A program made the position numbers and the translations under genes. From Jiangella endophytica (GTDB lineage: Bacteria > Actinomycetota > Actinomycetes > Jiangellales > Jiangellaceae), in contig NZ_QVAI01000006.1 of the NCBI RefSeq assembly GCF_003427025.1, positions 62,001-126,000 of the forward strand: DNA of 64,000 nucleotides, given 5' to 3'. How positions within the stretch are numbered: the first letter of the stretch is position 1; each line of letters begins with the position of its first letter. The notes under the pieces are model-generated. The model was not told the DNA's origin. It did no database searches and saw only the letters and a list, made by a program, of their open reading frames with translations. Of the stretch, positions 16,509 to 27,172 are shown piece after piece.

Positions 16509-17489
16509 ATGGTGGAAACGTCGGCCCGGCTGCTGAAACTGCTGTCCTTGCTGCAACTGCGCCGCGAGTGGGCCAGCGCCGACCTCGCCGATCGCCTCGG
16601 CGTCGCGGTCCGCACCGTCCGCCGCGACGTCGACCGGCTGCGCACGCTCGGGTACCCGGTCGACTCGACGCCCGGCGTGTCCGGCGGCTACCGGCTGGGC
16701 TCCGGCGCCGACATGCCGCCGCTGCTGCTCGACGACGAGGAGGCGGTGGCCGTCGCGGTCGGGCTGCGGACGGCGGCCGGCGGCTCGGTCGCGGGCATCG
16801 AGGAGACGTCGGTGCGGGCGCTGGCCAAGCTGGAGCAGGTGTTACCGACCCGGCTGCGGCACCGCGTGACGGCGCTCTCGTCGGCGACGGTGCCGCTGCC
16901 GGTCAGCGGGCCGACGGTGAGCTCGGACGTGCTGACGGCGATCGCGGCCACCGTCCGCGACCACGAACGGCTCCGCTTCGACTACGTCGGCCACGACGGC
17001 GGCTCGTCACGCCGCGAGGTCGAGCCGCACCGGCTGGTCAACCGCGGCCGCCGCTGGTACCTCGTCGCCTGGGACGTCGGCCGCTCGGACTGGCGTACGT
17101 TCCGCGTCGACCGCATGACGCCGAAGATCCCGACCGGGCCGCGGTTCGCCCCACGCCCCGACCCCGGCGGCGACGTCGCCGACTTCGTCAACCGCGGGCT
17201 GGACCTCGCGCTGTGGCGCTACCGAGCCACGCTGCGGCTGCACGCCCCGGCCGACGCGGTCGCCGGCAGGCTGCCGGTGACGATCGGCGTCGAACCGGAG
17301 ACCGACCACACTTGCGTCATCCGCACCGGCGCCGACACCTACGAGATGCTCGCCGTCTACACCGCCATGCTCGACGTCGACTTCGACGTGCTCGACCCGC
17401 CCGAGTTCGCCGTCCACCTGCGCCGGCTGGCCGCTCGCTACGTCCGCGCCGCCGGCAGCGCGCCGGAGGTCAGTACCGGTAGCGCCTGA
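16509..17489 (+). CDS. HTH/WYL domain transcription regulator
   Basis: YafY-type regulator of 326 residues. The N-terminal winged helix ([19 protein letters not shown], about 26-44) is followed by SGGYRLG and a WYL domain with RRWYLVAWD. It is divergent from the two epoxide hydrolases and probably controls them through the inverted repeat at 16462. The 3' end overlaps the convergent PPOX gene by 20 bases. Confidence 0.85.
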   Translation: MVETSARLLKLLSLLQLRREWASADLADRLGVAVRTVRRDVDRLRTLGYPVDSTPGVSGGYRLGSGADMPPLLLDDEEAVAVAVGLRTAAGGSVAGIEETSVRALAKLEQVLPTRLRHRVTALSSATVPLPVSGPTVSSDVLTAIAATVRDHERLRFDYVGHDGGSSRREVEPHRLVNRGRRWYLVAWDVGRSDWRTFRVDRMTPKIPTGPRFAPRPDPGGDVADFVNRGLDLALWRYRATLRLHAPADAVAGRLPVTIGVEPETDHTCVIRTGADTYEMLAVYTAMLDVDFDVLDPPEFAVHLRRLAARYVRAAGSAPEVSTGSA

Positions 17490-17898
17490 CGGTGTCCGGG
17501 TGGATGACCAGTCGCACCTGGTCGTCGGCCAGGATGGCGGCGAGGTCGGCGGCGCGGGCCGGGTCGTCGAGATCCCAGTAGCGTGCCGCCAGACGGGCGG
17601 ACAGCTCGTGTGCTCCGTCGGGTTCCACCGTGGCGCGCCCGGCGATCGACACCCAGCGCTCGCGCTCACCCACCGGCGAGGCGACGACGATCGAGGCGCG
17701 GGGGTCGCGGCGCAGCTGCCGTACCTTCAGCGTGTCCGGCCCGGTGAACAGGTGGATGGTGCCCTCGGCGGTGGCCTCGAACCACACCGGCCGTGGCTGC
17801 GGAGGCAGCGGCCCGCCGGCCATGGACAGGAACCCGTGCAGCGGGCGGCGGAGGAACTCGAGGTCGTCGGTGGTCAGCGAACTGGCGTCGGTGCTCAT
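17470..17898 (-). CDS. PPOX-class flavin/F420-binding protein
   Basis: Pyridoxamine 5'-phosphate oxidase-like split-barrel protein, 142 residues. Visible core: HGFLSMAGGPLPPQPRPVWF, then TLKVRQLRRDPRASIVV and ERWVSIAGRATVE. Members bind FMN or F420 and reduce small substrates; which one cannot be told from the sequence. It is a single gene, 95 bases downstream of the groEL terminator. Confidence 0.8.
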   Translation of the reverse strand: MSTDASSLTTDDLEFLRRPLHGFLSMAGGPLPPQPRPVWFEATAEGTIHLFTGPDTLKVRQLRRDPRASIVVASPVGERERWVSIAGRATVEPDGAHELSARLAARYWDLDDPARAADLAAILADDQVRLVIHPDTVRRYRY

Positions 17899-17928
17899 CA
17901 GGGCCCTTCCGATGGATGGCAGACGCGG

Positions 17929-17965
17929 ACGAGGGCGGCACCCCTGGCTGGGGTACCGCCCTCGT
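17929..17965 (-). terminator. groEL terminator
   Basis: ACGAGGGCGG pairs with CCGCCCTCGT, with an inner ACCCC/GGGGT stem after one mismatch and a five-base loop. It lies just after the groEL stop. Confidence 0.75.
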
Positions 17966-17993
17966 ACGTGTGGTGCTGGTGGAGCGGCCGGAC

Positions 17994-19700
<1,707 letters not shown>

Positions 19701-19735
19701 TCACCGGACTCCCGCGGCCTCGCCGACCCGAAGTA

Positions 19736-19797
19736 CTGTCACTCTCACCTCGAGAGTGCTAACAACGTGTTTAGCACTCTGCCCAGGAGAGTGCAAG
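19736..19797. promoter_or_regulatory. two CIRCE-like HrcA sites
   Basis: TTAGCACTC (19771-19779), nine bases, then GAGTGCAAG (19789-19797) matches the CIRCE consensus with two changes. On the opposite strand TTAGCACTC (19762-19754) is followed after nine bases by GAGTGACAG (19744-19736), a second copy with a weaker half-site. They lie between divergent groEL and the gene at 19829. Confidence 0.75.
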
Positions 19798-19828
19798 CGT
19801 TGCCCTATACCCCGTATACTCGCGGGCT

Positions 19829-20293
19829 GTGAGTTCCGAACCGGCCGTCCGGCGAATTTCCCGGCGGGGCCTGGTCTGGCGGCTCGGCGTCACCGGCGTG
19901 GCTCTGGTGATCCTGACCATGGGCCAGCTCCAGGACACCAACGACTACTTCCCGCTCGGTTCGCTGTCGCAGTACGCGACGCCACGCGACATGGACGGCA
20001 CCGTCCGCTCCGTCTACATGATGGCCGACACCGAGAGCGGCGAGCGGGTCCGGGTGCCGCTCAACCCGCAGGGCGTGGGCGTCGGACGGGCCGACATCGA
20101 ATCGCAGCTGGGCCGCATCGTCGACGACCCGTCGCTGCTGCAGGCGATCGCCAACGCCTGGTCGGAACTGCACCCCGACGCCGACCCGTACGTCGCGCTC
20201 TACGTCATGCGCAGCACCTACCAGCTGAAGGACGGCATCCAGCAGGGCGAGCCGGAGATCGAGCAGCTGACGTCGTGGGAGGTGCGGCGATGA
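19829..20293 (+). CDS. membrane-anchored hypothetical protein
   Basis: A 154-residue protein of unknown function with one N-terminal membrane segment ([14 protein letters not shown]) and an extracytoplasmic domain containing [19 protein letters not shown]. The stop overlaps the ATG of the following membrane protein (ATGA), so the two are co-translated and probably work together. It starts 32 bases after the CIRCE sites, so heat-shock control is possible but unproven. Confidence 0.75.
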   Translation: MSSEPAVRRISRRGLVWRLGVTGVALVILTMGQLQDTNDYFPLGSLSQYATPRDMDGTVRSVYMMADTESGERVRVPLNPQGVGVGRADIESQLGRIVDDPSLLQAIANAWSELHPDADPYVALYVMRSTYQLKDGIQQGEPEIEQLTSWEVRR

Positions 20294-21177
20294 ACCGCGC
20301 GCTGAGCGCCGGACGCGCCGTCGTCGGCTGGTGGACCCGGCCCGTCCCGCTGGCCCGGGTGGCCGTGCTGCGAGTCGCGATCTACCTGTTCGTGCTCTAC
20401 GACATCTTCCGGCTCACCAACGACGTCATCCCGATGGCGCACGCGCCGGAGCTGTACTACCCGACCTGGGTGGGCCGGATACTGCCGCTGCCGGAGCCGT
20501 CGCTGCCGCTGGCGCACGCCCTGCAGATCGTCATCGTCGTCGGCTGCCTGGTGGCCGCGACGGGGTTCCTGCCGCGGCTGGCCGGCTGGATCGTGGCCGT
20601 CGCGTACTTCCAGTGGATGGTGTTCAGCCAGGGCTACGGGTACGTGTCGCACGACCACCTGGCGTTGATGGTGGCGGTCGTCGTGCTGCCGACGATCGGC
20701 CGGGCCCGGTTCACCGACGCCGACTCCAGCGAGGCCGCCGGCTGGGCGTTCCGCTGCATCCAGGTGTCGGTCATCGCGACGTACTTCGCGTCGGCCGTCG
20801 TCAAGTGGGTGCGCAGCGGCTCCCCGGCCGCGTGGGCCAACGGGGCGGTGTTCATCTGGGCGATCATCCGGCGCGGTTCCGACCTCGTCCGGTGGACCAC
20901 CGACTACCCGTGGCTGCTGATCATCGCCCAGTGGGGCCTGATCATCATCGAGTTCCTGTCGCCCGTGGTGCTGTGGCTCAAGGGCAAGGCGCTCTACCTG
21001 GCGGTCGTCACGTTCGCCGGCTTCCACCTGATGACCTACCTGGCGCTGGGCATCCACTTCCTGCCGACGGTCATCTGCTGGCTGGCGTTCCTGCCGCTGG
21101 AGCGGCTGGTGCCGGTGGCGCAGCGGCTGCGCGACCGCGTCCGCCAGCGCCCCCCGACGCCGGCGGGCACCGCCTGA
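20290..21177 (+). CDS. HTTM-like integral membrane protein
   Basis: A 295-residue polytopic membrane protein with about seven or eight hydrophobic segments. The pattern [18 protein letters not shown] near the start and the later [23 protein letters not shown] resemble the HTTM (vitamin K-dependent carboxylase-related) group, though the catalytic residues of the carboxylase are not evident. It is translationally coupled to the 154-residue protein upstream. Confidence 0.7.
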   Translation: MNRALSAGRAVVGWWTRPVPLARVAVLRVAIYLFVLYDIFRLTNDVIPMAHAPELYYPTWVGRILPLPEPSLPLAHALQIVIVVGCLVAATGFLPRLAGWIVAVAYFQWMVFSQGYGYVSHDHLALMVAVVVLPTIGRARFTDADSSEAAGWAFRCIQVSVIATYFASAVVKWVRSGSPAAWANGAVFIWAIIRRGSDLVRWTTDYPWLLIIAQWGLIIIEFLSPVVLWLKGKALYLAVVTFAGFHLMTYLALGIHFLPTVICWLAFLPLERLVPVAQRLRDRVRQRPPTPAGTA

Positions 21178-21389
21178 GGGCATCGGTCGTTCGCCGGGGC
21201 TCGCCGAGTTGGCTTGGGGGTCCACAGCCGTTGGCCGTCCCCTTGGGGCCCGTTCGCGGTGTCGTCGACGCCGCTCGTGTGGCGAGCAGGCCACTCGCTC
21301 TGGGACCGCTCAAGGGTCGTCGGCGGCTGCCATGCGGCAGTATCGCGAGCGAGGCGCCCCCTGCCGAACGCCACGCCGACCCGGGCGGC

Positions 21390-22853
21390 TCAGGGCGCGA
21401 GTGACGGCACCCGGCGGATCCCGAACCGCTTCCTGAGTGCCCGCTTGGCGGCGAACAGGCCGCTCATGCCGTGCACCGCGGGGCCGGGCGGCGTCGACCC
21501 GGAGCACAGGTAGACGCCCGGCACGGGGGTGGCGTACGGGTTCCAGGCCAGCGTGGGCCGGGCGAAGATCTGCCACATGGTCATGGCGCCCGCGGCGATG
21601 TCGCCGTCGCGGTAGTTGGCGTTGTGGTCGGCCATCTTCGCGGCCGGGATGGTGTGCCGTTCGACGACGAGGTCGCCGAAGCCGGGAGCGAACCGTTCGA
21701 TCTGCGCCTGCACCGCCGCACCGACGTCGACGGTGGAGCCGGCGGGCACGTGGGCGTACGTCCAGAACGGCCGCAGCCCGCCCACCTCGCGGCCGGCGTC
21801 GAAGAGCGCGGGGTCGGAGGCCAGGATCATCGGGTGCTCGGCGTGCCGGCCGGCCGCCACCTCGGCCTCGGCGTGCGACATCTCGGCCAGCGTGCCGCCG
21901 ACGTGGATGGTGCCGGCCCGGCGGACCTCCGGGTGCTCCCACGGCACCGGGCCGGAGAGCACGAAGTCGACCTTGGCGGCCGCGTTGCCCGCCTTGAACC
22001 GCTCGACGGCCCGGCGGTAGCCCGGCGGCAGCTGCTCGCCCAGGATGCTGGCGAGGATCCACGGGCTGGTGTCGAACAGGTAGGCGCGCGCCTTCGGCAG
22101 CTGCGCCATCGAGGTGATCTCGGCGCCACGGTGGATGCTGCCGCCGTGCGCCTCGAGGTCGGCGACCATGGCGTCGACGATGGCCTGGCTGCCGCCGACC
22201 GGCAGTGGCCAGCCCGGCGAGTGCGCCAGCGCGCCCAGGGACAGCGCGGTGCCGGCGGCAGTGAGCGTGGGGATGGGCGTGATGGCGTGTGCCGCGACGC
22301 CCATCAGCAGCGCGGGCGCGACCTCGTCCTTCCAGCGGAGCTTCCCCAGGCCGGTGCCCTGCTCGAGCATCGACAGCGCGAACTGCGCCGCTGTGAGCAG
22401 GTCGGGCGGCAGGCTGCGGCGGTCGGAGAGGGCCAGGTCGACGACGGCCGGCGAGTGCCGGACGAGGGGCCGCATGAGCCGCCGCCAGGCCGCGCCGTCG
22501 GGCCCGAGGCCCTCGACGGTGCGGTCGAGGTCGCGGTAGGCGATGCCGGCCCGTCCGGCGTCGAGCGGCTGGGCGTAGGAGACCTCGGGATAGGTCAGCC
22601 GGACGCCGCGCGCGGGGAGATCGAAGGCGCGGAAGAAGGGCGATGCGGCCGCCATGGGGTGCACCGCGGAGCAGATGTCGTGGACGATGCCGGGCGCCAG
22701 GCCGAGGTCGAGGGTGCGGGCACCGCCACCGACGGTGCGCTGGGCCTCGTAGACCCGGACCTCGAGACCGGCCCGGGCGAGCACCACCGCGGCCGCCAGC
22801 CCATTCGGGCCGGACCCGACGACGACGGCGTCACACTGCTCCGACGCCTGCAC
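21390..22853 (-). CDS. FAD-dependent oxidoreductase, phytoene desaturase-like
   Basis: A 487-residue flavoprotein of the CrtI/COG1233 group. The N-terminal dinucleotide fold reads VVVGSGPNGLAAAVVLARAG followed by VYEAQRTVGGGART, and the C-terminal FAD-contact block is VYLCSGSTPPGPAVHGMSG. No carotenoid gene is nearby, so the substrate is open; many members of this group act on unknown lipids. The 210 bases between it and the convergent membrane gene contain no recognisable gene. Confidence 0.85.
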   Translation of the reverse strand: MQASEQCDAVVVGSGPNGLAAAVVLARAGLEVRVYEAQRTVGGGARTLDLGLAPGIVHDICSAVHPMAAASPFFRAFDLPARGVRLTYPEVSYAQPLDAGRAGIAYRDLDRTVEGLGPDGAAWRRLMRPLVRHSPAVVDLALSDRRSLPPDLLTAAQFALSMLEQGTGLGKLRWKDEVAPALLMGVAAHAITPIPTLTAAGTALSLGALAHSPGWPLPVGGSQAIVDAMVADLEAHGGSIHRGAEITSMAQLPKARAYLFDTSPWILASILGEQLPPGYRRAVERFKAGNAAAKVDFVLSGPVPWEHPEVRRAGTIHVGGTLAEMSHAEAEVAAGRHAEHPMILASDPALFDAGREVGGLRPFWTYAHVPAGSTVDVGAAVQAQIERFAPGFGDLVVERHTIPAAKMADHNANYRDGDIAAGAMTMWQIFARPTLAWNPYATPVPGVYLCSGSTPPGPAVHGMSGLFAAKRALRKRFGIRRVPSLAP

Positions 22854-22874
22854 ATCGTCATCCTACGTCGGCGA

Positions 22875-23279
22875 TCATTCCGACGTGGGCGGTGGTGTCA
22901 TCTGGTCGTCGTACAGCAGCCGGCCGCTCGGCGTGACCACGACGCTGGAGTCGCGCAGCAGCAGGTCACGCAACTCGTCGGCGCTCATGCCGTTGAGTTC
23001 CGCGACGTCGCCGAGGCGATCGCCCAGCGCGTCGACGGCGTCCTGGCCGCTCATGGCGCGCGTGAGAACGTCTTCCTGGCCCGGGATGAAGGTGCCCTCG
23101 GCCGACGGGGTCGAGGAGGCGGCAGCGTCGGACGGAACGGCGACCGAGCCATCGCCGGGGTCGTCATCGGAGTCGCTGGTCAGCCAGACCGCGACCACCA
23201 CGGCGAGCGCCACCACCACGACGGCGGCGGCGACGGCGATGACGTTCCGGCGCCGTTGCTGCGGGGCGGTGTCAGACAT
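22875..23279 (-). CDS. membrane-anchored protein with prodomain-like segment
   Basis: A 134-residue protein: short cytoplasmic head, one membrane helix (VIAVAAAVVVVALAVVVAVW), an acidic linker and a C-terminal segment LNGMSADELRDLLLRDSSVV...PSGRLLYDD. That last segment looks like a pattern I recall from the region before the catalytic part of secreted actinobacterial metalloproteases. ATG 23279 is chosen because AAGGAGGAACGGAC precedes it. It stands between the FAD oxidoreductase and the LPXTG metalloprotease, all on the same strand. Function unknown. Confidence 0.7.
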   Translation of the reverse strand: MSDTAPQQRRRNVIAVAAAVVVVALAVVVAVWLTSDSDDDPGDGSVAVPSDAAASSTPSAEGTFIPGQEDVLTRAMSGQDAVDALGDRLGDVAELNGMSADELRDLLLRDSSVVVTPSGRLLYDDQMTPPPTSE

Positions 23280-23351
23280 GTCCGTTCCTCCTTCCTGAGT
23301 CTGACGCACGAGAAGCCGCCGTGGTTTCGCGCGGACCGGTCCGGAAACGCG

Positions 23352-23386
23352 GACGGGGCCCGGGACACGTGGTCCCGGGCCCCGTC
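23352..23386 (-). terminator. metalloprotease terminator
   Basis: Perfect 15-base stem (GACGGGGCCCGGGAC with its complement) and a five-base loop, 15 bases after the protease stop codon. Confidence 0.85.
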
Positions 23387-23400
23387 GCAGGGGTCGAACG

Positions 23401-25752
23401 TCAGCCGGTCACGCTGCGCCGGGTGCGCGCGTACAGCGCGCCGCCCAGGCCGAGCAGCAGCAGGCCGGCGGTCAGGACGAACAGGTTCGTCGACGTACCG
23501 GTGTCCGGCAGGTCGTCGCCGTCCTCGGTGCCGCCTTCGCCACCGTCGTCGGTGCCACCCTCGCCGCCGTCGTCGGTGCCGCCCTCGTCGCCGCCGGCGA
23601 CGTCGACGGTGAACGACACCGGGTCGGTCTGCGCCGAGGTGACGCCGTTGATCGACTGGACCGCGGTGACCGTGCACTCACCGTTGGGGAGGTTCTGCTC
23701 GGGCGTGAACGACCAGGCGCCCTCGCCGTCGACCTCGGCCGTGCCGGACCAGGTCTCCTCACCACAGGTGATGCTCAGCTCCACGGCGGCGCCGGGCAGG
23801 CCGTCGCCGGTGAAGGTCGGCGTCGCCGTGGTGGCGGTGTCGCCGTCGACCGGCCGCACGATGGTCGGCGGGTCGACCGGGACCACGAGCGTGACCGACA
23901 CGGTCTCCGGCACCTCGATGGTGCCGACCGTCTGCTGCGCGGTGATCGTCGACTCGCCGTACGGCAGGTCGGCGGTGAGCACGATGCTCCAGGTGCCCTC
24001 GTCGTCGGTGGTGCCCTCGCCGACGACCTCGTCGCCGAGCGTGAGCGTGACCGTCGAGCCGGGCTCGGCCGAGCCGGTGATCTCCACCGGCGACGGCTGC
24101 ACCTCGTCGCCGTCCTCCGGCGAGATGATCGTGATCGGCGCGGCCTCGAACGCGGCGGCCGTACCGGTCACGGTGTAGTTGCCCAGGCTGCCGTACTCGG
24201 TGTAGCCGGAGCCGTTGCTCGGCGTGTTCGCCGCCGGGTCGCCCTGGCCGACGCCGCTGACCCGCACGTAGTAGAGACCGGTCTCCAGCTCGGCCTCGAT
24301 CTGCGCGTTCAGGCCGGTGGCCGTGCGGTCGGTGGGCGAGCTGGCGATGTCGGTGGCCGTCTCGGGGTTGGCCTCGGCGACCAGCTCGCCGGCGGCGTCG
24401 ATCAGCTCCAGCCGCAGGTCGAGATTGCTGCCGACCGTGGCGCCCTCGGCGGACACGGTGACCGGGCCGCCGCCGGTGACGATCGAGAACACGTCGCGCT
24501 CGCCGGACTGCCCGATGACGCCCGCGGCGGTGAACTCGCCGGACGAGTTGTCCAGCGCGGTGCCCTCGTCGAGGACGTCGCCGTGGTCGTCGGCCGCGTA
24601 GGCCGTGCGGCCCGCGTAGTAGAACTCCAGCGTCAGCTGGTCACCGACCTCGGAGCACGGAGTGGCGTCGGGGCCGGCCGGCTTGTACGCGGAGTCGCCG
24701 GGCTGCGGGTTGTTCGGGTCCGCGGCGTCGGTGCAGTAGACGTCGTTCCACAGCGTGTCGCCGTCGAACACCGCGACCGTCTGCAGCGTGGTGTCGGCGG
24801 TGATCTCGGCGAGGTCGTCCTGGCCGGAGTTGGTGGCGCCGGCGTAGTCGCCGGGCGACCACTGCGACAGCGGCGTGGACCACGGCGCGCCCATGATCGG
24901 GCCCCACAGCGAGGTGGGCTCGGCCAGGGTGTCGCCGTAGTACTCGTCGTCGCCGATGCCGTCGTGCGCCAGGTTCAGCGTGTGACCGACCTCGTGCGAG
25001 ACGATGTTGCCGACGTCGGGGGCGTTGCTGTCGCGCGCGATGGGCGCGAAGATCATGGCCGGCGACAGGAACTCGTTGCCGAACCCGCCCACCCAGGCCC
25101 GCCCGCTGGCGTCCTCGGCCGGCGCGATGTCGGTGGTGTCGGTGACGACCGCCGTCATGCCGTACTCGCCGTCGTCCTCGGACGTCTTGTACAGCGCGTC
25201 GGCACCCGGGTCCGTGGTGGTGACGTTGACGTCGAAGGGCGCATAGTCCTCCGCCACTCGCGCCCACACCTGGTACACGTAGTCCGGGTCCGAAGCGGCC
25301 GCGTTGGCGGCCAGCTCGAACACGTCCACCTCATAGGACCGGTTCCACTCGGTGTTCTCGACGGTCGCGCCGTCGAAGTCGAGGTAGACGGTGAACGGTG
25401 CGCCCGGCTTCGAGCCGCCCGCGGGGTCACCCGGGACGTCGGCGGCCGGAGCCAGCTCGTCCGAGTGGCCGTGGTCGTCGGGTGCGCCGAACCGGTCGGT
25501 GTACGAGAGGTTGCCGCCGTTGCCGACGATGGCCTGGCCGGACTCGACCAGATCGCGGACGGCGTCGACGGCAAGGTCGGCGCGGTCGGCGGCGAGCTCC
25601 AGAGAACGGGCCACCACCTCGTCCGACTTGAGGTCTACGAGGTCAGTCAGATCATCAGTGGCGTTCGCCGGCACAGCGCCGGCGAACGCGAGTGCGCCCG
25701 TCCCGGTCACCGCCACCGCGGCCAGCAGCCGCCGCTTCAATGTGCGATTCAT
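23401..25752 (-). CDS. LPXTG-anchored zinc metalloprotease
   Basis: A 783-residue secreted protease. Signal peptide about 1-32 (LLAAVAVTGTGALAFAGAVPANA), catalytic region with the metzincin zinc site HEVGHTLNLAHDG (about 255-267), a prepeptidase-type C-terminal beta domain, two Ig-like domains (about 520-690), an acidic Gly/Asp/Glu repeat (EGGTDDGG units), then LPDTG, a hydrophobic helix and RTRRS as sorting signal. It would be linked to the cell wall by a sortase; a class E sortase gene lies 130 bases upstream on the other strand. The substrate is unknown. Confidence 0.88.
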   Translation of the reverse strand: MNRTLKRRLLAAVAVTGTGALAFAGAVPANATDDLTDLVDLKSDEVVARSLELAADRADLAVDAVRDLVESGQAIVGNGGNLSYTDRFGAPDDHGHSDELAPAADVPGDPAGGSKPGAPFTVYLDFDGATVENTEWNRSYEVDVFELAANAAASDPDYVYQVWARVAEDYAPFDVNVTTTDPGADALYKTSEDDGEYGMTAVVTDTTDIAPAEDASGRAWVGGFGNEFLSPAMIFAPIARDSNAPDVGNIVSHEVGHTLNLAHDGIGDDEYYGDTLAEPTSLWGPIMGAPWSTPLSQWSPGDYAGATNSGQDDLAEITADTTLQTVAVFDGDTLWNDVYCTDAADPNNPQPGDSAYKPAGPDATPCSEVGDQLTLEFYYAGRTAYAADDHGDVLDEGTALDNSSGEFTAAGVIGQSGERDVFSIVTGGGPVTVSAEGATVGSNLDLRLELIDAAGELVAEANPETATDIASSPTDRTATGLNAQIEAELETGLYYVRVSGVGQGDPAANTPSNGSGYTEYGSLGNYTVTGTAAAFEAAPITIISPEDGDEVQPSPVEITGSAEPGSTVTLTLGDEVVGEGTTDDEGTWSIVLTADLPYGESTITAQQTVGTIEVPETVSVTLVVPVDPPTIVRPVDGDTATTATPTFTGDGLPGAAVELSITCGEETWSGTAEVDGEGAWSFTPEQNLPNGECTVTAVQSINGVTSAQTDPVSFTVDVAGGDEGGTDDGGEGGTDDGGEGGTEDGDDLPDTGTSTNLFVLTAGLLLLGLGGALYARTRRSVTG

Positions 25753-25888
25753 GAATTCATATCTCCTGAAGATTCAACGATTCTCAGGGCACATGCTCGC
25801 GGTACGGTAGCAGACCCGATTTCCGATTCGACCCCTCTCGCCGAGATCAGCTCACGGGCACCGGGGGTCGGCGGTTAGGCTCTTGGAC

Positions 25889-26626
25889 ATGCATCGCCAG
25901 GCGGCCCGGGGGCGCCGTAGAGCCTCCCAGCGGCAGACCCCCCAGAAGACCTCCCAGCCGGCTCCCCGGCGCAACGTCGCCGCGCTCGTCGCGGGTGGCA
26001 TCGGCGAGTTCATGCTCACCGCGGGGGCCGTCGTGCTGCTGTTCGTGGTCTACACGCTGTGGGGCACCGGCATCCAGACCGCCAACGCGCAGGACGATCT
26101 GCGCAACCAGCTCGGCCTCGATGCCGGCCAGATCGAGAAGGACCCGATCCCGCTGGACCAGCTCGAGGTCGGCGACGCTTACGGCATCATCCGCATCCCC
26201 CGCTTCGGCGACGACTGGGAGTGGATCATCGTCCAGGGCACCGAGGACCCCGACCTCAAGAACGGCCCCGGTCACTACCTCGACACCGTCGACCCCGGGC
26301 AGATGGGGAACTTCTCCATCGCCGCGCACCGTTCCGGTCACGGCGAGCCGTTCGCCCAGTTCCCCGAGTTGCGGGTCGGCGACATCATCGAGATCGAGAC
26401 CGCCACCGGCACGTACCTCTACGAACTGGACAACGCACCGAACGGCGACCCGGACGGCAACAAGATCGGCATCAGGGACAGCTGGGTGGTCGACCCTGTG
26501 CCGGGCGAGGGCGACGAGGTCGAGCCGGTCGAGCGACGCATCACGCTCACCACCTGCTGGCCGCGCTGGGGCTCGTCACACCGTATGTACGCGACCGGGA
26601 TCCTGATCGGCGGAGAGGAAATCTAG
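25889..26626 (+). CDS. class E sortase
   Basis: Cell-wall transpeptidase of 245 residues. An Arg-rich cytoplasmic head precedes one membrane anchor (GEFMLTAGAVVLLFVVYTLW). The catalytic His is in AAHRSGHGEPF, the Cys in TLTTCWPRWGSSHR with the Arg close behind. Start ATG 25889; a TTG two codons upstream is also in frame. Class E enzymes usually prefer LAXTG, but the two anchored proteins in this window carry LPDTG. It is followed after four bases by a small membrane protein. Confidence 0.92.
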   Translation: MHRQAARGRRRASQRQTPQKTSQPAPRRNVAALVAGGIGEFMLTAGAVVLLFVVYTLWGTGIQTANAQDDLRNQLGLDAGQIEKDPIPLDQLEVGDAYGIIRIPRFGDDWEWIIVQGTEDPDLKNGPGHYLDTVDPGQMGNFSIAAHRSGHGEPFAQFPELRVGDIIEIETATGTYLYELDNAPNGDPDGNKIGIRDSWVVDPVPGEGDEVEPVERRITLTTCWPRWGSSHRMYATGILIGGEEI

Positions 26627-26630
26627 ACAG

Positions 26631-26786
26631 ATGTACGCCTGGATTTGGCGGCACCTGCCGGGACCGTGGCCCCTTCGGCTGCTGATCTACCTGATCCTCA
26701 TCGCCGCGATCGTCTACGCGTTGTTCATCTGGATCTTCCCCTGGGCGGAGGACGTCTTCAACATCAGCGAAGTGACCGTCGGCTGA
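26631..26786 (+). CDS. small membrane protein next to sortase
   Basis: A 51-residue protein with one central membrane helix (LLIYLILIAAIVYALFIWIF) and an acidic tail ending VFNISEVTVG. It starts four bases after the sortase stop with GGAGAGGAAAT upstream. From memory, similar short proteins accompany sortase genes in streptomycetes. Its last 31 bases are duplicated, with three changes, 61 bases downstream inside the terminator. Confidence 0.75.
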   Translation: MYAWIWRHLPGPWPLRLLIYLILIAAIVYALFIWIFPWAEDVFNISEVTVG

Positions 26787-26826
26787 TCCGCCTCTTCCGC
26801 ACAGGCCGACGGAGACCTTCAACCAC

Positions 26827-26860
26827 AGCGAGGTCACCGTCGGCTGACGGTGACCTCGCT
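26827..26860. terminator. bidirectional terminator with duplicated gene end
   Basis: Perfect 15-base stem (AGCGAGGTCACCGTC with its complement) and GGCT loop between the convergent small membrane gene and the MoaD-like gene. The left arm is part of a 31-base copy (26817-26847) of the 3' end of the upstream gene (26756-26786). Confidence 0.8.
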
Positions 26861-26885
26861 GAGCAGTTCTCCGGTGGGGCGGCGG

Positions 26886-27170
26886 TCAGCCGCCGGCCAC
26901 CGCCGGGATGACCGACACCTTCGCACCCGCGGGCGTGGGCGTCCGCAGGCCGTCGGAGAAGCGCACGTCGTCCTCGTTCACGTAGACGTTGACGAAGCGG
27001 CGGATCTGGCCGGTGTCGTCGAGCACGCGCGCGCCGATGCCCGGGTAGGCGGCGTCGAGCGCGCCGAGCACGTCGGCCAGCGTCGCACCCTCGGGCACGT
27101 CGACGCTGACGTCGGACTCGCCCTTGGTGTAGGTGCGCAGGATGGTCGGGACACGTACGGCGACGCTCAT
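26886..27170 (-). CDS. MoaD/ThiS family sulfur-carrier-like protein
   Basis: A 94-residue ubiquitin-fold protein with the family's C-terminal Gly-Gly (IPAVAGG). The core pattern LRTYTKGESDVSVDVPEGATLADVLGAL and RFVNVYVNEDDVRF is typical of MoaD-like proteins found after thrC in actinomycetes. It starts two bases after the thrC stop. The likely role is as a thiocarboxylate carrier for cysteine or another sulfur-containing product; the partner is not in this window. Confidence 0.85.
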   Translation of the reverse strand: MSVAVRVPTILRTYTKGESDVSVDVPEGATLADVLGALDAAYPGIGARVLDDTGQIRRFVNVYVNEDDVRFSDGLRTPTPAGAKVSVIPAVAGG

Positions 27171-27172
27171 GT

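Noticed and set aside
19754-19779. GAGTGCTAA-N8-TTAGCACTC as the CIRCE element
   Set aside because: Arms are in the wrong order and spacing; the two true-orientation matches use these half-sites with neighbours on either side.
21178-21389. Fragment of the repeat element (TTGGCCGTCCCCTTGGGG, ACCGCTCAAGGGTC)
   Set aside because: Only short scattered matches to the 38-kb elements; no defined ends, so not called as a copy.
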